64,000 nucleotides of DNA from Enterovibrio norvegicus DSM 15893. GTDB taxonomy: Bacteria > Pseudomonadota > Gammaproteobacteria > Enterobacterales > Vibrionaceae. The notes under the pieces are model-generated. The model did not search any database. It saw only the letters and a list, made by a program, of their open reading frames with translations, and was not told the DNA's origin. The DNA lies in NCBI RefSeq assembly GCF_900115495.1, contig NZ_FOWR01000005.1, forward strand, positions 1 through 64,000, given 5' to 3'. How positions within the stretch are numbered: position 1 is the first letter of the stretch; each line of letters opens with the position of its first letter. Shown here in pieces: positions 34,407 to 43,522 of the stretch. Made by a program: the position numbers and the translations under genes.

Positions 34407-35723
34407 ATGAACCGATTTAACAGACCTGCGCTGGCTGTGTTGATCATTGCAAGCTTGAGCGCTTGCCAGTCAACCTCAGAACCTCGCCAAGCAGTCAGTG
34501 ACACTAACAAACCTGCCATGCAAGAAAATCAAAACACACTTCAAGTCTACGAAAAAGCCAAATCGGATTATTCGACATGGTTGGAAAAAGTGGCTGAAAG
34601 CAAGACGCTTGTTATCTATAGCAAAGGCACCGTGAATACACTTTTTGATGCGTGGGATGATGCCGTCGATGTTTATGATGAGTTTGCATCAAACCCAGCA
34701 AAGACAATGGAGAGCTACTCTGTCTTTTCATCAGGCACGTATGCTGACAAGTTTAATGGATACCTTGCAACAGTCTCTGTTCAATACGATAAGTTGCAGG
34801 GGTTGAAAAAGACCGCGGACTCTTTGCTAGCGGATTCTATCGCTGAAATGGCGTACCTCAATGAGATAGACGCAAAATCTGTTTACGCCACAAAATTCCG
34901 CAGTGTTGAGAGGGATTACTACAAACTCTACAGCTATGTCGAAGACAACGAGATTGATGATGCGCAAGTTAAACAGGCTGAATTTCTTCAAAAAGCCAAG
35001 CAACTGGAAGCCTTGGTTGCGATGAAACGCAACATTGCACCGCTGCAAACTGAGATCGCCACATTGCGTAAGCAAGGGTTCAAAACTGTTGCGCCGATTA
35101 GCTACACAAAAACGAGTGCCGCACTTGAACAGGCCCAAGCTGTGGTCAACCTGAACCCAAGAGACGCAAAAGCCATTGGCGTTGCCGTTGAAGACGTGCA
35201 ATTTGAAATTGCGCACCTCAAGCATATCGGGCAAGAGGTGAAGAAGTTTAAAAATGTTGACGACGACAAGTTTGAACCGCTCATCTTGGAGCTCGAAAAC
35301 CGGTTACATGTGATCGCACAAACGTTAGATGATCTCGATTTACGAAATACGCCAATGCAGCGCCAAGCGGATGTCCTTGCTGATAAAGTGGCTCAACTCA
35401 ACGAAAAAGCCAATCTCGAATCGGCTGCTGCTGACGCAAATGCTGATCCTCAACTGGCGGCGCTTGTTGCGAGGTTAGATGCCGTCAATGCGGACTTGTC
35501 TTCAAAGCAATCAAAAAACCAAGTGCTTACTGCACAAGTGACGGCGCTTGAGATGGCTAACGAAAATAACGAAAGCTTAATTGGCGACTTGAAATCGATC
35601 ATCAATACGATAAAGCCGGAAGCATTGAACCCGTTTTTAGACAAAAAAGCGGGTGGTCTTCCTGACACTAATCTGACACCGGCGTCGTCAGTTAACCCTG
35701 TGACATCAACGGCAAGTAACTAG
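34407..35723 (+). CDS. Coiled-coil lipoprotein of unknown function
   Basis: 438 residues. The signal ends at LSAC (Cys20), so it is a lipoprotein; the +2 residue is Gln, so outer-membrane sorting is likely. The mature protein is almost wholly helical, with coiled-coil segments around 130-230 (AVAMKRNIAPLQTEIATLRKQ region) and 270-400 (LDDLDLRNTPMQRQADVLADK, VARLDAVNADLSSKQSK). No enzymatic motif was seen. It may be an envelope-spanning or peptidoglycan-facing structural protein. AAGGGGC precedes the ATG at good spacing. It is a single-gene unit with its own terminator. Confidence 0.82.
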   Translation: MNRFNRPALAVLIIASLSACQSTSEPRQAVSDTNKPAMQENQNTLQVYEKAKSDYSTWLEKVAESKTLVIYSKGTVNTLFDAWDDAVDVYDEFASNPAKTMESYSVFSSGTYADKFNGYLATVSVQYDKLQGLKKTADSLLADSIAEMAYLNEIDAKSVYATKFRSVERDYYKLYSYVEDNEIDDAQVKQAEFLQKAKQLEALVAMKRNIAPLQTEIATLRKQGFKTVAPISYTKTSAALEQAQAVVNLNPRDAKAIGVAVEDVQFEIAHLKHIGQEVKKFKNVDDDKFEPLILELENRLHVIAQTLDDLDLRNTPMQRQADVLADKVAQLNEKANLESAAADANADPQLAALVARLDAVNADLSSKQSKNQVLTAQVTALEMANENNESLIGDLKSIINTIKPEALNPFLDKKAGGLPDTNLTPASSVNPVTSTASN

Positions 35724-35794
35724 AGTTGTCTAACTAAGCAACTAAGCAACTAAGCGGTTAAGAGGGTTAATCCTCACAAAATCATTGATACAAA

Positions 35795-35818
35795 AAAAGC
35801 GCCTGGATAGGCGCTTTT
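35795..35818. terminator. Bidirectional terminator between lipoprotein and membrane-protein genes
   Basis: AAAAGCGCCT, loop GGAT, AGGCGCTTTT, with further A residues on the left. The two flanking genes are convergent. Confidence 0.9.
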
Positions 35819-35856
35819 CGCTTTCTGAGGGTTGCGTATCTCTAAGAGGGAGCGGT

Positions 35857-36936
35857 TTAAGCCTGAACCGATGGTGCGAGGTAATAGTGATGATTCGCTT
35901 TCTTCGCCATTACGCCAGCTTCCATCATTTGTTCAAACAGGGCATCCACCTCATCCGCAGCCAGCATGAAATGTTTTGCTACTGCTTTCTTCGAACAGGT
36001 AATGACACCATCACGTACCGACTTCTCAACGTTTTCTGCCAAAGTCAGTGGCGGCGTTGTTTCTTCGCTTTCTTGATGACGTTGACTATACACCACGTCT
36101 TGTTCGGGCTTGTGCTCGATAAAGCCGACAGGCATAGCCATGGCGTGAGGTGTTAGCGCAATCTCGCCGAAATGTTCATAGAATCGACGGAAGCGCAGTT
36201 CTTCGCCGATCACGCCAACAAAAAATGCCGCAAACAAATCAAGCAAAATAGAGAGGAATACTACCAAACCAAGCTGTGCAATTTGCGTTGAAACGTTGAA
36301 CGCATCAGCCAAACTGTTGATCAAGCCAATCGCGGAACCCTGAGCCACAGGCGGAAGGGCATCACGTTCTGCTGCCAATCGAATTTGTTGTTCACGTAAT
36401 TGGTTATTTTGTTTTTGAATACGCGTAACGCCTGTCGCGATACGTTCCATCTCGATGTATTTTTCGGCCGCCAGATTATTCAGCTGAATCTGTTTTTCGA
36501 TAGATTCAATCTGACGGTCATAGGCAAGGACTTTCGATTGTTCTATGGCGATAACGCTCTGTGCTTTATTGGTTGCACTGTTGATGCCGCCAACGCTACC
36601 CCCAATAGAGATTGCTGCAAGCACCAAATAGAAAATCAAAGAAGTGATCGCGCCGGTGTAGTTCTTGTGCGCGCGGCGTTCACCAAACTCATACCAAGCG
36701 TAAAACTTGCCCGCTTCAAAAATGATAGCCAGCGTGCCGAAAAGCCCTTTCATGAGTGGACTGTCGTCTATCGAAAGGAAAAGCAGCAATGAAAAAACCG
36801 TCGACGTGATTACAGCAGCACCCGTGAAGGTGTATACGCTGATCATGGCAAACGGACCTTTAGGGTATCGATACCCCAGCATGTTTTTATAGTGCATAAA
36901 TGCGTCACAGATCACGTTACGAGAGCCGCGGAGCAT
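35857..36936 (-). CDS. Four-span membrane protein with periplasmic-or-cytoplasmic coiled coil and C-terminal winged helix
   Basis: 359 residues. Membrane spans lie at about 32-54, 63-82, 96-118 and 220-243. Between spans three and four is a charged coiled coil of about 70 residues (IESIEKQIQLNNL, EMERIATGVTRIQKQ, REQQIRLAAERDA). The C-terminal 60 residues (SVRDGVITCSKKAVAKHFMLAADEVDALFEQMMEAG) look like a winged-helix domain. No family recognised; the architecture suggests a membrane-tethered regulator or a plasmid/phage-type membrane protein. The start is uncertain: internal ATGs at residues 14, 19 and 31 are possible. Confidence 0.75.
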   Translation of the reverse strand: MLRGSRNVICDAFMHYKNMLGYRYPKGPFAMISVYTFTGAAVITSTVFSLLLFLSIDDSPLMKGLFGTLAIIFEAGKFYAWYEFGERRAHKNYTGAITSLIFYLVLAAISIGGSVGGINSATNKAQSVIAIEQSKVLAYDRQIESIEKQIQLNNLAAEKYIEMERIATGVTRIQKQNNQLREQQIRLAAERDALPPVAQGSAIGLINSLADAFNVSTQIAQLGLVVFLSILLDLFAAFFVGVIGEELRFRRFYEHFGEIALTPHAMAMPVGFIEHKPEQDVVYSQRHQESEETTPPLTLAENVEKSVRDGVITCSKKAVAKHFMLAADEVDALFEQMMEAGVMAKKANHHYYLAPSVQA

Positions 36937-37100
36937 ACAGCAAGCACGTCCCTAATGCCTTACTGAACAAGGCTTTCGGGGGTTGATTGCTCGTTTTCAC
37001 GTCGAGTCGTCTGATTTTTCAACACATGAGATGGTTATAAATGCAGATTGCTATGAAACGCATGGGCGCTGCCAGGCTTGAATCACAGTCTTTTGTGCTG

Positions 37101-37994
37101 CTAATACGCCTTGTCTTTATCCATCGCCCAGAGGTGCGCAGCTACCAAAGCACGCCAAGGGGCGAACTCGGTTAACCATTTTTGCGCTTCTTTTTCTGTC
37201 GGCTTCTCGTCGCTATCAAGTAAGCGCTGTATGTTTCGTCTAACGGCCACATCGCCATGAAGTGAACCGTCTAAATAGCCAAAACCTCGTAACAAGACAT
37301 AGCTGACTGTCCAGGGCCCGATACCTTTTATGGCGAGTAATGCTTTCCCAATGTCGGTTGGGTCTCTATCTGGTGATAAGTCTAATTCGTTAGCAACGAT
37401 GGCCTTAGCAATCCGTTGAAGTGTCGTGGCTTTGCTGTTTGAGTATCCACAGGCTCTATAGGTGTCGATATCCGTGTTTGCCAGAATATGTTCATCCGGC
37501 AAACACCAAATGCCGCTGCTATGCGGTTTTCCTGTCGCCTCAATCAACCGTCTACGAATGGAAATCGCAGCATCCACGCTGATCAATTGCCCGGTAATCG
37601 CCCAGGATATTGCTTCAAACGGTGTGGTGGTTTGGGGGATACGTAAACCATGTTGATGTGAAAGAAGACGCGAGATATCAGGGTGGTTCTGGTATTTGCT
37701 TTCGAAGCCTGCAATGTCTTGCTGAAGTCCAAGCATACGGCCTGCCAGTAGAGTCATTTCACTGTCACTCAATGCATTTTCATCAGCGTCAGCATTGATT
37801 GTCATGGTTGCGATCTCTGAACCTAGCGAGAGTGAAAGACGACAGGGAATCGCATTCATCAACACACCTTTGTGTATTTCCATGCCATCTACTCTTTCCG
37901 AAAGCTCGGTCTTATCGCGTTGATGAAAACCAATGAAATCTTGGTAGCGAAAATCAGAAGGTAAGGGCAGGGAAACGCTTTGTGTTGAGGGCAT
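37101..37994 (-). CDS. DNA-3-methyladenine glycosylase II (AlkA-like)
   Basis: 297 residues. An N-terminal AlkA-like beta domain is followed by the helix-hairpin-helix GPD glycosylase domain. HhH motif IKGIGPWT at 222-229 is followed by SYVLLRGFG and LHGDVAVR with catalytic Asp248, at the position of Asp238 in E. coli AlkA. It excises alkylated purines from DNA. No Ada-type methylation-response domain is fused. It is a single-gene unit on the minus strand. The ribosome-binding site is weak. Confidence 0.9.
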   Translation of the reverse strand: MPSTQSVSLPLPSDFRYQDFIGFHQRDKTELSERVDGMEIHKGVLMNAIPCRLSLSLGSEIATMTINADADENALSDSEMTLLAGRMLGLQQDIAGFESKYQNHPDISRLLSHQHGLRIPQTTTPFEAISWAITGQLISVDAAISIRRRLIEATGKPHSSGIWCLPDEHILANTDIDTYRACGYSNSKATTLQRIAKAIVANELDLSPDRDPTDIGKALLAIKGIGPWTVSYVLLRGFGYLDGSLHGDVAVRRNIQRLLDSDEKPTEKEAQKWLTEFAPWRALVAAHLWAMDKDKAY

Positions 37995-38453
37995 GTTGGG
38001 TATCCGTGATTAGGTTAGCCCTATCACCCTAAAGGGGTTGGTGGTTGAATACGAGCAAAATGGCTTTAATGCACTATAACTAAATATAAATTATTCTATT
38101 AATATAAGTGGCATCACATGAAAAATGAACACGCATGTTTAAATGAAATATAACCTTGCAACTGTTGATATTTAGATTGTCTATAGGTAAGGCCACAGTA
38201 ACTTATTGAAAAATAATACTGGTTTTTTTGATGTCTCGTATTTTAATTAAATATATAAGTGTTTAATTCCTTATTTAATGTATGGTTTAATATTTTTTGT
38301 TATATTGCTTTGCATCGCATTAAATTGGTTCTGTTGTGTATTAAAGAAACATTATCTTTTAAATTTGGCTTCTCATCGTTGTTCTTCTCTATCTTTACTT
38401 GTGGATTTAGAGTAATGCTCTGATTTAAATGCCTTTTGGAGATGTGATATATT
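37995..38453. other. AT-rich intergenic region
   Basis: About 460 bases, clearly richer in A and T than its neighbours, especially 38080-38400. It is divergent between the glycosylase and an AT-rich lipoprotein gene. No gene seen. The composition matches the lipoprotein gene and suggests the two were acquired together. Confidence 0.5.
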
Positions 38454-39224
38454 ATGCTAAAAAGATATTTAATTATTCCTTCAGTACTATTTTCATTATC
38501 TCTTATCGGATGTGGTGGTTCTAGTGATACTTCTTCAACGGAGCCTGTTGTTTCAGAGTATCTTGCTCAAGGATTTGACCCTTCTCAGGTTACATCTTGG
38601 TTTGATGTAGAAGTATCTATTGCTGAAAAAACTAAGGATAGTATTGGTTTTTCACGTTTAACCATTGAGTTTGATATCAACAACAATAGTACCTTCGATG
38701 AAGGTGATATTCGGCTTATTGCTGGCAATAATCTTGATGGCTTATCTGTAGACTATCAGAGTAACTGGTTTGATGGGGCTGATTTTTACGTTGAGTACAT
38801 CGAAGCAGGCACAGTATATAGAATGACAGAACTGCGAGGTATAGTCATTGGTGGTGGCACCACTATTATTCGTGTGGGAAAAATTGGTGGCGTTTGGCTT
38901 TATACTAAAGATGTTGATTCAACACTTACTGAAAGTATTATTGGTCTGCGAGTCAATAAAGGGGTTGTTTTAGATGATTGGAGCAGCGCGTATAGTTCGC
39001 AAATGCAAAACATATTGACGCAAATACAAAATATTTCTTCTTCTACACCAGTCAATGTCGAATTGAAAGATGGAAATGATCCGTTAAGTGTTGATTATGC
39101 CCCTTCTCAAGGCGTGTTTAGCCAACAGAGTAATGGTGTAGTATTAGATTCCGCGTCAGATTACTTTGGCACCGAAAGTTGGGTCGATATCTTATCTGTT
39201 TCTTTCAAACACGAAGAAAATTAA
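38454..39224 (+). CDS. AT-rich lipoprotein with acidic calcium-binding-like loop, unknown function
   Basis: 256 residues. The signal ends at LIGC (Cys20) followed by GGSSDTSS, a typical flexible lipoprotein linker. FDINNNSTFDEGDIRL (about 73-88) resembles a calcium-binding DxNxNxxxDxGD loop. The rest is predicted beta-rich. No family was recognised. Codon use is markedly richer in A/T-ending codons than neighbours, which with the AT-rich upstream gap suggests recent transfer. GGAG lies about ten bases before ATG 38454. A terminator follows. Confidence 0.75.
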   Translation: MLKRYLIIPSVLFSLSLIGCGGSSDTSSTEPVVSEYLAQGFDPSQVTSWFDVEVSIAEKTKDSIGFSRLTIEFDINNNSTFDEGDIRLIAGNNLDGLSVDYQSNWFDGADFYVEYIEAGTVYRMTELRGIVIGGGTTIIRVGKIGGVWLYTKDVDSTLTESIIGLRVNKGVVLDDWSSAYSSQMQNILTQIQNISSSTPVNVELKDGNDPLSVDYAPSQGVFSQQSNGVVLDSASDYFGTESWVDILSVSFKHEEN

Positions 39225-39259
39225 TACCTGAACATTTGTAATGTATCGTTTTGATTAAC

Positions 39260-39281
39260 AATGAGGGCTTTTGCCCTCATT
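39260..39281. terminator. Bidirectional terminator
   Basis: AATGAGGGC, loop TTTT, GCCCTCATT. It lies between the lipoprotein gene and the convergent response-regulator gene. T-runs are short. Confidence 0.75.
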
Positions 39282-39292
39282 GTCGTTAAGTA

Positions 39293-40012
39293 CTATTGTC
39301 CCAACGCCAAATACCGTCTTTCTGGCCTACCTACGCTGCCGTAATTCACCTGCGCTTCCAGTTCTTGCGCGCTCACCATGTATTCCAGATAGCGTCGTGC
39401 GGTGGTGCGGCTTGCGCCGATCAATGTACCCACTTCTTCTGCGTTTAATGATTCATCAGCATCGCTGAATACGGCGCGAATTTTATCGAGGGTGATGACA
39501 TCGATGCCTTTTGGCAGCCGTGGATGTGATGACGTCGTCTGTGGCTCTTGTTGATGTGCTGACGTGTTTGTTGCGCGTTGTGGCAGCAGGGTGTCGACAT
39601 CGGTTTGCGCGAGGGATTCCATCGCTTTTAGTTTGTCTAAATGCGCTGAATATTGGGCTAGCACTTCTTGAAGGCGTTCAAATACCAAGGGTTTGAGAAT
39701 GTAGTAAAACACGCCACTGCGAAGGGCTTCCCTGAGCGTATCGACTTCTTTGGCCGCAGTAATCAATATGACATCTGTGGCGCAATTGTTGGCACGCAGT
39801 TTTCTTAGTAGATCGAGCCCAGTACCTTTTGGGAAATGGTTATCGAGCAGAATTAACTCCGGTTTAAAAACATCCACGAGATCTTCTGCATCTTCAAGCG
39901 TATGGGCGATACCAACCAGTTCAAACCCGTCAATACGTTCTAAAAAGCGTTTTTGAATTTCTGCAATTTGATGGTCATCTTCAGCAATGACGACGCGAAT
40001 GTTTTGGCTCAT
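39293..40012 (-). CDS. DcuR/CitB-family response regulator
   Basis: Start at ATG 40012 (MSQNIRVVIAEDD), with a purine-rich GGAAGAAG upstream; the frame is open 18 codons further. 239 residues. Receiver domain has acidic pair Asp12/Asp13, phospho-acceptor Asp57 (LLDNHFPKGTGLDLL) and Lys107 (LKPL). The C-terminal domain (LNAEEVGTLIGASRTTARRYLEYMV) is the helix-turn-helix of the CitB/DcuR/MalR group. It pairs with the sensor kinase gene immediately upstream and should regulate the divergent tct operon. Control of tricarboxylate or C4-acid uptake is inferred from family and position. Confidence 0.9.
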   Translation of the reverse strand: MSQNIRVVIAEDDHQIAEIQKRFLERIDGFELVGIAHTLEDAEDLVDVFKPELILLDNHFPKGTGLDLLRKLRANNCATDVILITAAKEVDTLREALRSGVFYYILKPLVFERLQEVLAQYSAHLDKLKAMESLAQTDVDTLLPQRATNTSAHQQEPQTTSSHPRLPKGIDVITLDKIRAVFSDADESLNAEEVGTLIGASRTTARRYLEYMVSAQELEAQVNYGSVGRPERRYLALGQ

Positions 40013-40124
40013 AAATACGGCTTCTTCCTTGGTTTCGATAGGCAGCATTACAACGTAATCAATCATATGCCTTTCTGTTTGTCTCTTTATCCCTGTCTAT
40101 TTTTATCGCTGTCTGTCTTTAATG

Positions 40125-41729
40125 CTATCTGTCTTTAGGGATATAGACGGTAAAGCGACTTCCTGCTTTGTCTCCAGGTTCTAACATAATGGTGCCACCC
40201 AGCTTTTGAAGCAATTTAGTGACTAAGTGAAGGCCGAATCCATGACCTTCACCTTGTTTCGATGTAACACCTTTGCGGAATATGTTTTCGTGCTGTTCTT
40301 CGGGAACACCTGCGCCTTGATCTTCAATTTCGAAAATAAGGTCATTGCCTAAATCCGTCATTGAGAGCTTTACTTCGAATTTTTGGTTCTTCAAGGTTGC
40401 TTCGAGGGCGTTATCAATCAAGTTGCCAAGAATACTCACCAACTCTTCGCGAGGAATACGATCTGGGATCGCTTTCATACTGCTCTCAGGGTCAATATCG
40501 AGGTGCAACCCTAGTTCTTTGGCACGGTTGTATTTTCCTAATAAACAGCCTGCAAGAATCGGGTCGGGTACCGCTTCCACCAGCAGTTGAATCAAGGCTT
40601 GGTGGCTCAATGTTTCTTGCCCTATAAGCGCGAGGGCTTCTTCGGTTGCACCGATTTGAATAAGACCCGCGATGGTATGCAGCTTGTTAGAATACTCGTG
40701 AGATTGGCTACGCAATGTGTCCGCGTATTTCTGGATTTGAGTTAAACGGCGGCTAACCAAATCAAGTTCGTCTTTTCGTCTGAAGCTCGATACAACCCCC
40801 GTGATTTCATTATCTTGATGCATCGGGAGACGGTTAACGATCAAATTCCTATCTTGTAACCATATTTCTTTATCAAACTGGGGTTTTCCAGAAAGCATCA
40901 CGTTCATTAAACGGCTATCGGGCAAGATTTCTTCAATGGGTTTTCCGGTGAGTTGGGTATTTGCATCTAGGCCCAACGTTTCAATAGCGGCGCGATTAAA
41001 GGTCGTGATATTGCCTTGGTTGTTTACCGCAATGATCCCTTCACGAATGGATTCCAGTGTGGCATTTCGTTCTTGGAATAGTTGCCCGATCTGTTCAGGC
41101 TCTAAGCCAAAAATGGCTTTTTTAAAGTGAGAGGCAAACCAGAGCCCGGTGAGCACACTCAACCCAAAACTTAATGCGATAACCAAATACAGCGTGTTTC
41201 GATATCGATCGATAATCTCTTCGACTGTGTCGAGCATGAAGCCCACGGAAATGATCCCAACAACGTTTTCATTGTTGGAATCGAAAATTGGGGCCTTGCC
41301 TCGGACGGACGCCCCTAAGCTTCCTGTCGCTTTTTGAATATACGGCTTGCCATAGAGAAGGGCGGGCTCGTTGTAGTCGCCATCATCGTCGTACATGGGT
41401 TTCCCAACGCGCTTCCAAGAGGGGTGAGCGAGACGAATACCGTTTCTGTCTCCGATCACAACGAAACGTGCGTCATTGATATTGGCCAGTTCAATCGTCA
41501 ACGGTTGAAGCAATTCGCTGTCGCGGTTTTCGACGGCTTCAATCACTTCAGGAATGGAGGCGATGGTCTTGGCAACATGAAGTGCGCGCTGTCCAATCTG
41601 TTCATCAAGGGAGTGACTGAGGTATGCCAAGGCAAAAAAACCGATCAATCCGGTTTGTAGTAACGCCATCATGCCGAGGATCAGCACCATGCGGGTTTTC
41701 AATTTAAACGAGCGAAGCGAAAGCAACAT
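40125..41729 (-). CDS. DcuS/CitA-family sensor histidine kinase
   Basis: I prefer ATG 41729 because AAGGAT lies upstream of it; ATG 41741 adds four residues. About 534 residues. Membrane spans at about 14-38 and 180-201 enclose a periplasmic PAS/sCache ligand domain (HVAKTIASIPEV, FVVIGDRNGIRLAHP, GKAPIFDSNNENVVGIISVGF), the hallmark of CitA/DcuS. A cytoplasmic PAS domain, the LRSQSHEYSNKLHTIAGL phosphorylation motif (His344) and a HATPase domain with NLIDNALEA (Asn440) follow. It likely binds a di- or tricarboxylate in the periplasm and phosphorylates the adjacent regulator. Confidence 0.92.
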   Translation of the reverse strand: MLLSLRSFKLKTRMVLILGMMALLQTGLIGFFALAYLSHSLDEQIGQRALHVAKTIASIPEVIEAVENRDSELLQPLTIELANINDARFVVIGDRNGIRLAHPSWKRVGKPMYDDDGDYNEPALLYGKPYIQKATGSLGASVRGKAPIFDSNNENVVGIISVGFMLDTVEEIIDRYRNTLYLVIALSFGLSVLTGLWFASHFKKAIFGLEPEQIGQLFQERNATLESIREGIIAVNNQGNITTFNRAAIETLGLDANTQLTGKPIEEILPDSRLMNVMLSGKPQFDKEIWLQDRNLIVNRLPMHQDNEITGVVSSFRRKDELDLVSRRLTQIQKYADTLRSQSHEYSNKLHTIAGLIQIGATEEALALIGQETLSHQALIQLLVEAVPDPILAGCLLGKYNRAKELGLHLDIDPESSMKAIPDRIPREELVSILGNLIDNALEATLKNQKFEVKLSMTDLGNDLIFEIEDQGAGVPEEQHENIFRKGVTSKQGEGHGFGLHLVTKLLQKLGGTIMLEPGDKAGSRFTVYIPKDR

Positions 41730-41970
41730 ATGCTGATACATCCTTATATGTGTGGCTGACTGTACGCGTTATTTCGTGATGCGCGTCGTCAGGTTCCCAT
41801 TTTTCAGCACTGGGTCACGTCTATGAACAAAATGAACTTAACGTTTTTTAAACACTAAAAAAACATTAAATACAGAAGCTTTCCAACACAAGTATGGAGA
41901 AATAGTTTGAAGGGGTAGGTCAACAAAATAAATTCGTCCTAAGGACAGAACGACACGAGGATATACACCT
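41730..41970. promoter_or_regulatory. Divergent control region between sensor kinase and tctC
   Basis: About 240 bases. AT-rich runs (TTTTTTAAACACTAAAAAAA near 41840) resemble the A/T-rich sites bound by CitB/DcuR regulators, and GTCCTAAGGAC lies near 41936. CACGAGGATA before ATG 41971 is the tctC ribosome-binding site. The likely target of the adjacent two-component system; specific sites are not proven. Confidence 0.5.
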
Positions 41971-42954
41971 ATGATTTCGAATCTATTCACCAAAAAACGT
42001 TCATTCGTTGCCGCAATTGCGCTTACCTCTGCGTTGACTGCAGGGTTAGCATCGGCTGCTGTAGAAGAAGTACACTTTCTCATCCCTGGTGGTGCAGGTG
42101 GTGGCTGGGATGGCACTGCTCGCGGTACCGGTGAAGCTTTATCAAAATCTGGCTTAGTGGAAACGGTCTCTTACGAAAACATGTCTGGCGGCGGCGGCGG
42201 TAAAGCGATCGCGCATTTAATTGAAGTTGCTGAGCAGTCAGAAAACACCTTGATGGTGAACTCTACACCTATTGTCATTCGCTCTCTTTCTAAAGTGTTC
42301 CCCCAATCTTTTCGCGATTTAACACCTATTGCTGCCACGATCGGTGACTATGCGGCGTTCGTTGTGCCGAAAGATTCTAAATACACCAGCTTTAAAGAAA
42401 TCGTTGCAGACTACAAAGAGAATCCACGATCAATTGCTGTTGCTGGGGGCTCTTCTCGCGGCGGCATGGACCACCTCGTTGCGGCGATGGCATTTAAAGC
42501 CGCAGGCGGTGATCCAAAACGTGTGAAATACGTGGCGTACGATGCGGGCGGTAAAGCCATGGCAGGGATGCTTTCGGGCGAAACCCAAGTGCTTTCGACT
42601 GGCTTCAGTGAAGCCCTTGCGCTAAAAAACGCTGGCGAAGTACGCATTCTAGCTGTAACCAGCGATGAGCGTTCTGCTGCGGCACCGGATGTGCCAACCC
42701 TGAAAGAGCAGGGTTATGACGCGAGTTTCGTTAACTGGCGTGGCTTCTTCGGTGCGCCTGGCCTTTCTGATGCACAAGCAGATGAATACGCACAAACGCT
42801 TGAGAAAATGTACGCAACCGATGAGTGGGTAGAAGTGCGTGACCGTAACGGTTGGACTGAAATCTTCAAACCACGTGCAGAGTTCGTCACCTTCCTTGAA
42901 GGACAAGAACAAGAAGTGGGTAGTTTGATGAAGGAACTTGGCTTCCTACGTTAA
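41971..42954 (+). CDS. tctC: Tripartite tricarboxylate transporter substrate-binding protein TctC
   Basis: 327 residues. A signal peptide ends at ASA-AV. The mature N-terminus EEVHFLIPGGAGGGWDGTARGTGEAL is the standard TctC/Bug-family start, and ISVAGGSSRGGMDHLVAAM-like wording near 150-170 forms the carboxylate site. It captures a carboxylate in the periplasm for the TctAB permease. The Bug family also binds non-citrate ligands, so citrate is not proven. It is the first gene of the operon and is separated from tctB by a terminator-like stem, which should raise its level over the permease. Confidence 0.95.
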   Translation: MISNLFTKKRSFVAAIALTSALTAGLASAAVEEVHFLIPGGAGGGWDGTARGTGEALSKSGLVETVSYENMSGGGGGKAIAHLIEVAEQSENTLMVNSTPIVIRSLSKVFPQSFRDLTPIAATIGDYAAFVVPKDSKYTSFKEIVADYKENPRSIAVAGGSSRGGMDHLVAAMAFKAAGGDPKRVKYVAYDAGGKAMAGMLSGETQVLSTGFSEALALKNAGEVRILAVTSDERSAAAPDVPTLKEQGYDASFVNWRGFFGAPGLSDAQADEYAQTLEKMYATDEWVEVRDRNGWTEIFKPRAEFVTFLEGQEQEVGSLMKELGFLR

Positions 42955-42965
42955 TCATGAAAAAC

Positions 42966-43004
42966 ACGCCGAGCTGCTAATAAGCACTCGGCGTTCTTAT
43001 TTTT
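42966..43004 (+). terminator. Attenuating terminator between tctC and tctB
   Basis: ACGCCGAG, a one-base bulge, TGC, loop, GCA, CTCGGCGT, then TCTTATTTTT. It lies inside an evident operon, so partial termination is expected. Confidence 0.85.
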
Positions 43005-43044
43005 GACGGGCTTGCTCGTTTGTTGTTGTATCAAGGAGTGTCAG

Positions 43045-43518
43045 ATGGTTGTCACTAAAGACCATATCGGTGGTCTCGTCTTTCTCTGTCTTTCAGTGGC
43101 CTATGGTTTTTACGCGCGTGAAATCCCTATGTTTCCCGGCGATGAGTATGAACCGTTTAACGCCCAAACGTTGCCCATCTTCCTATCTTGGTTGGGCGGA
43201 ATTCTAGGTTTTCTTATGTTGGTAACGGCGCGTCGCGACGTTGCAAGCAAACTCTCTGTGGCCGGGCTTGATTTTCTGCTGGTCGCGAAACTTCTCGTTC
43301 TGATCATGATTTTTGCTTTCGCCCTTGAGTGGGTGGGCTTTATGTTGTCGACGATTCTGTTTTTGGTGGGCGGATATTGGATCCTTGGTGAACGCCGTCC
43401 AAAAATGCTGTTCATTGCATCCGTGCCTTTTGCTGTCGGCATCTGGTTTATTCTTGCGAAGCTGTTGGATATCTATCTCGCACCAGGTCGCTTCTTTACA
43501 CAAGTTTTAGGAGGGTAA
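43045..43518 (+). CDS. tctB: Tripartite tricarboxylate transporter small membrane subunit TctB
   Basis: Start at ATG 43045 with AAGGAG six to seven bases upstream; the frame is open 14 codons earlier without a site. 157 residues with four membrane spans (LVFLCLSVAYGFYAREIP, LPIFLSWLGGILGFLML, LLVAKLLVLIMIFAFALEW, MLFIASVPFAVGIWFI). The layout fits TctB, the poorly conserved small subunit. The tctA start follows four bases after the stop. Confidence 0.92.
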   Translation: MVVTKDHIGGLVFLCLSVAYGFYAREIPMFPGDEYEPFNAQTLPIFLSWLGGILGFLMLVTARRDVASKLSVAGLDFLLVAKLLVLIMIFAFALEWVGFMLSTILFLVGGYWILGERRPKMLFIASVPFAVGIWFILAKLLDIYLAPGRFFTQVLGG

Positions 43519-43522
43519 GACG

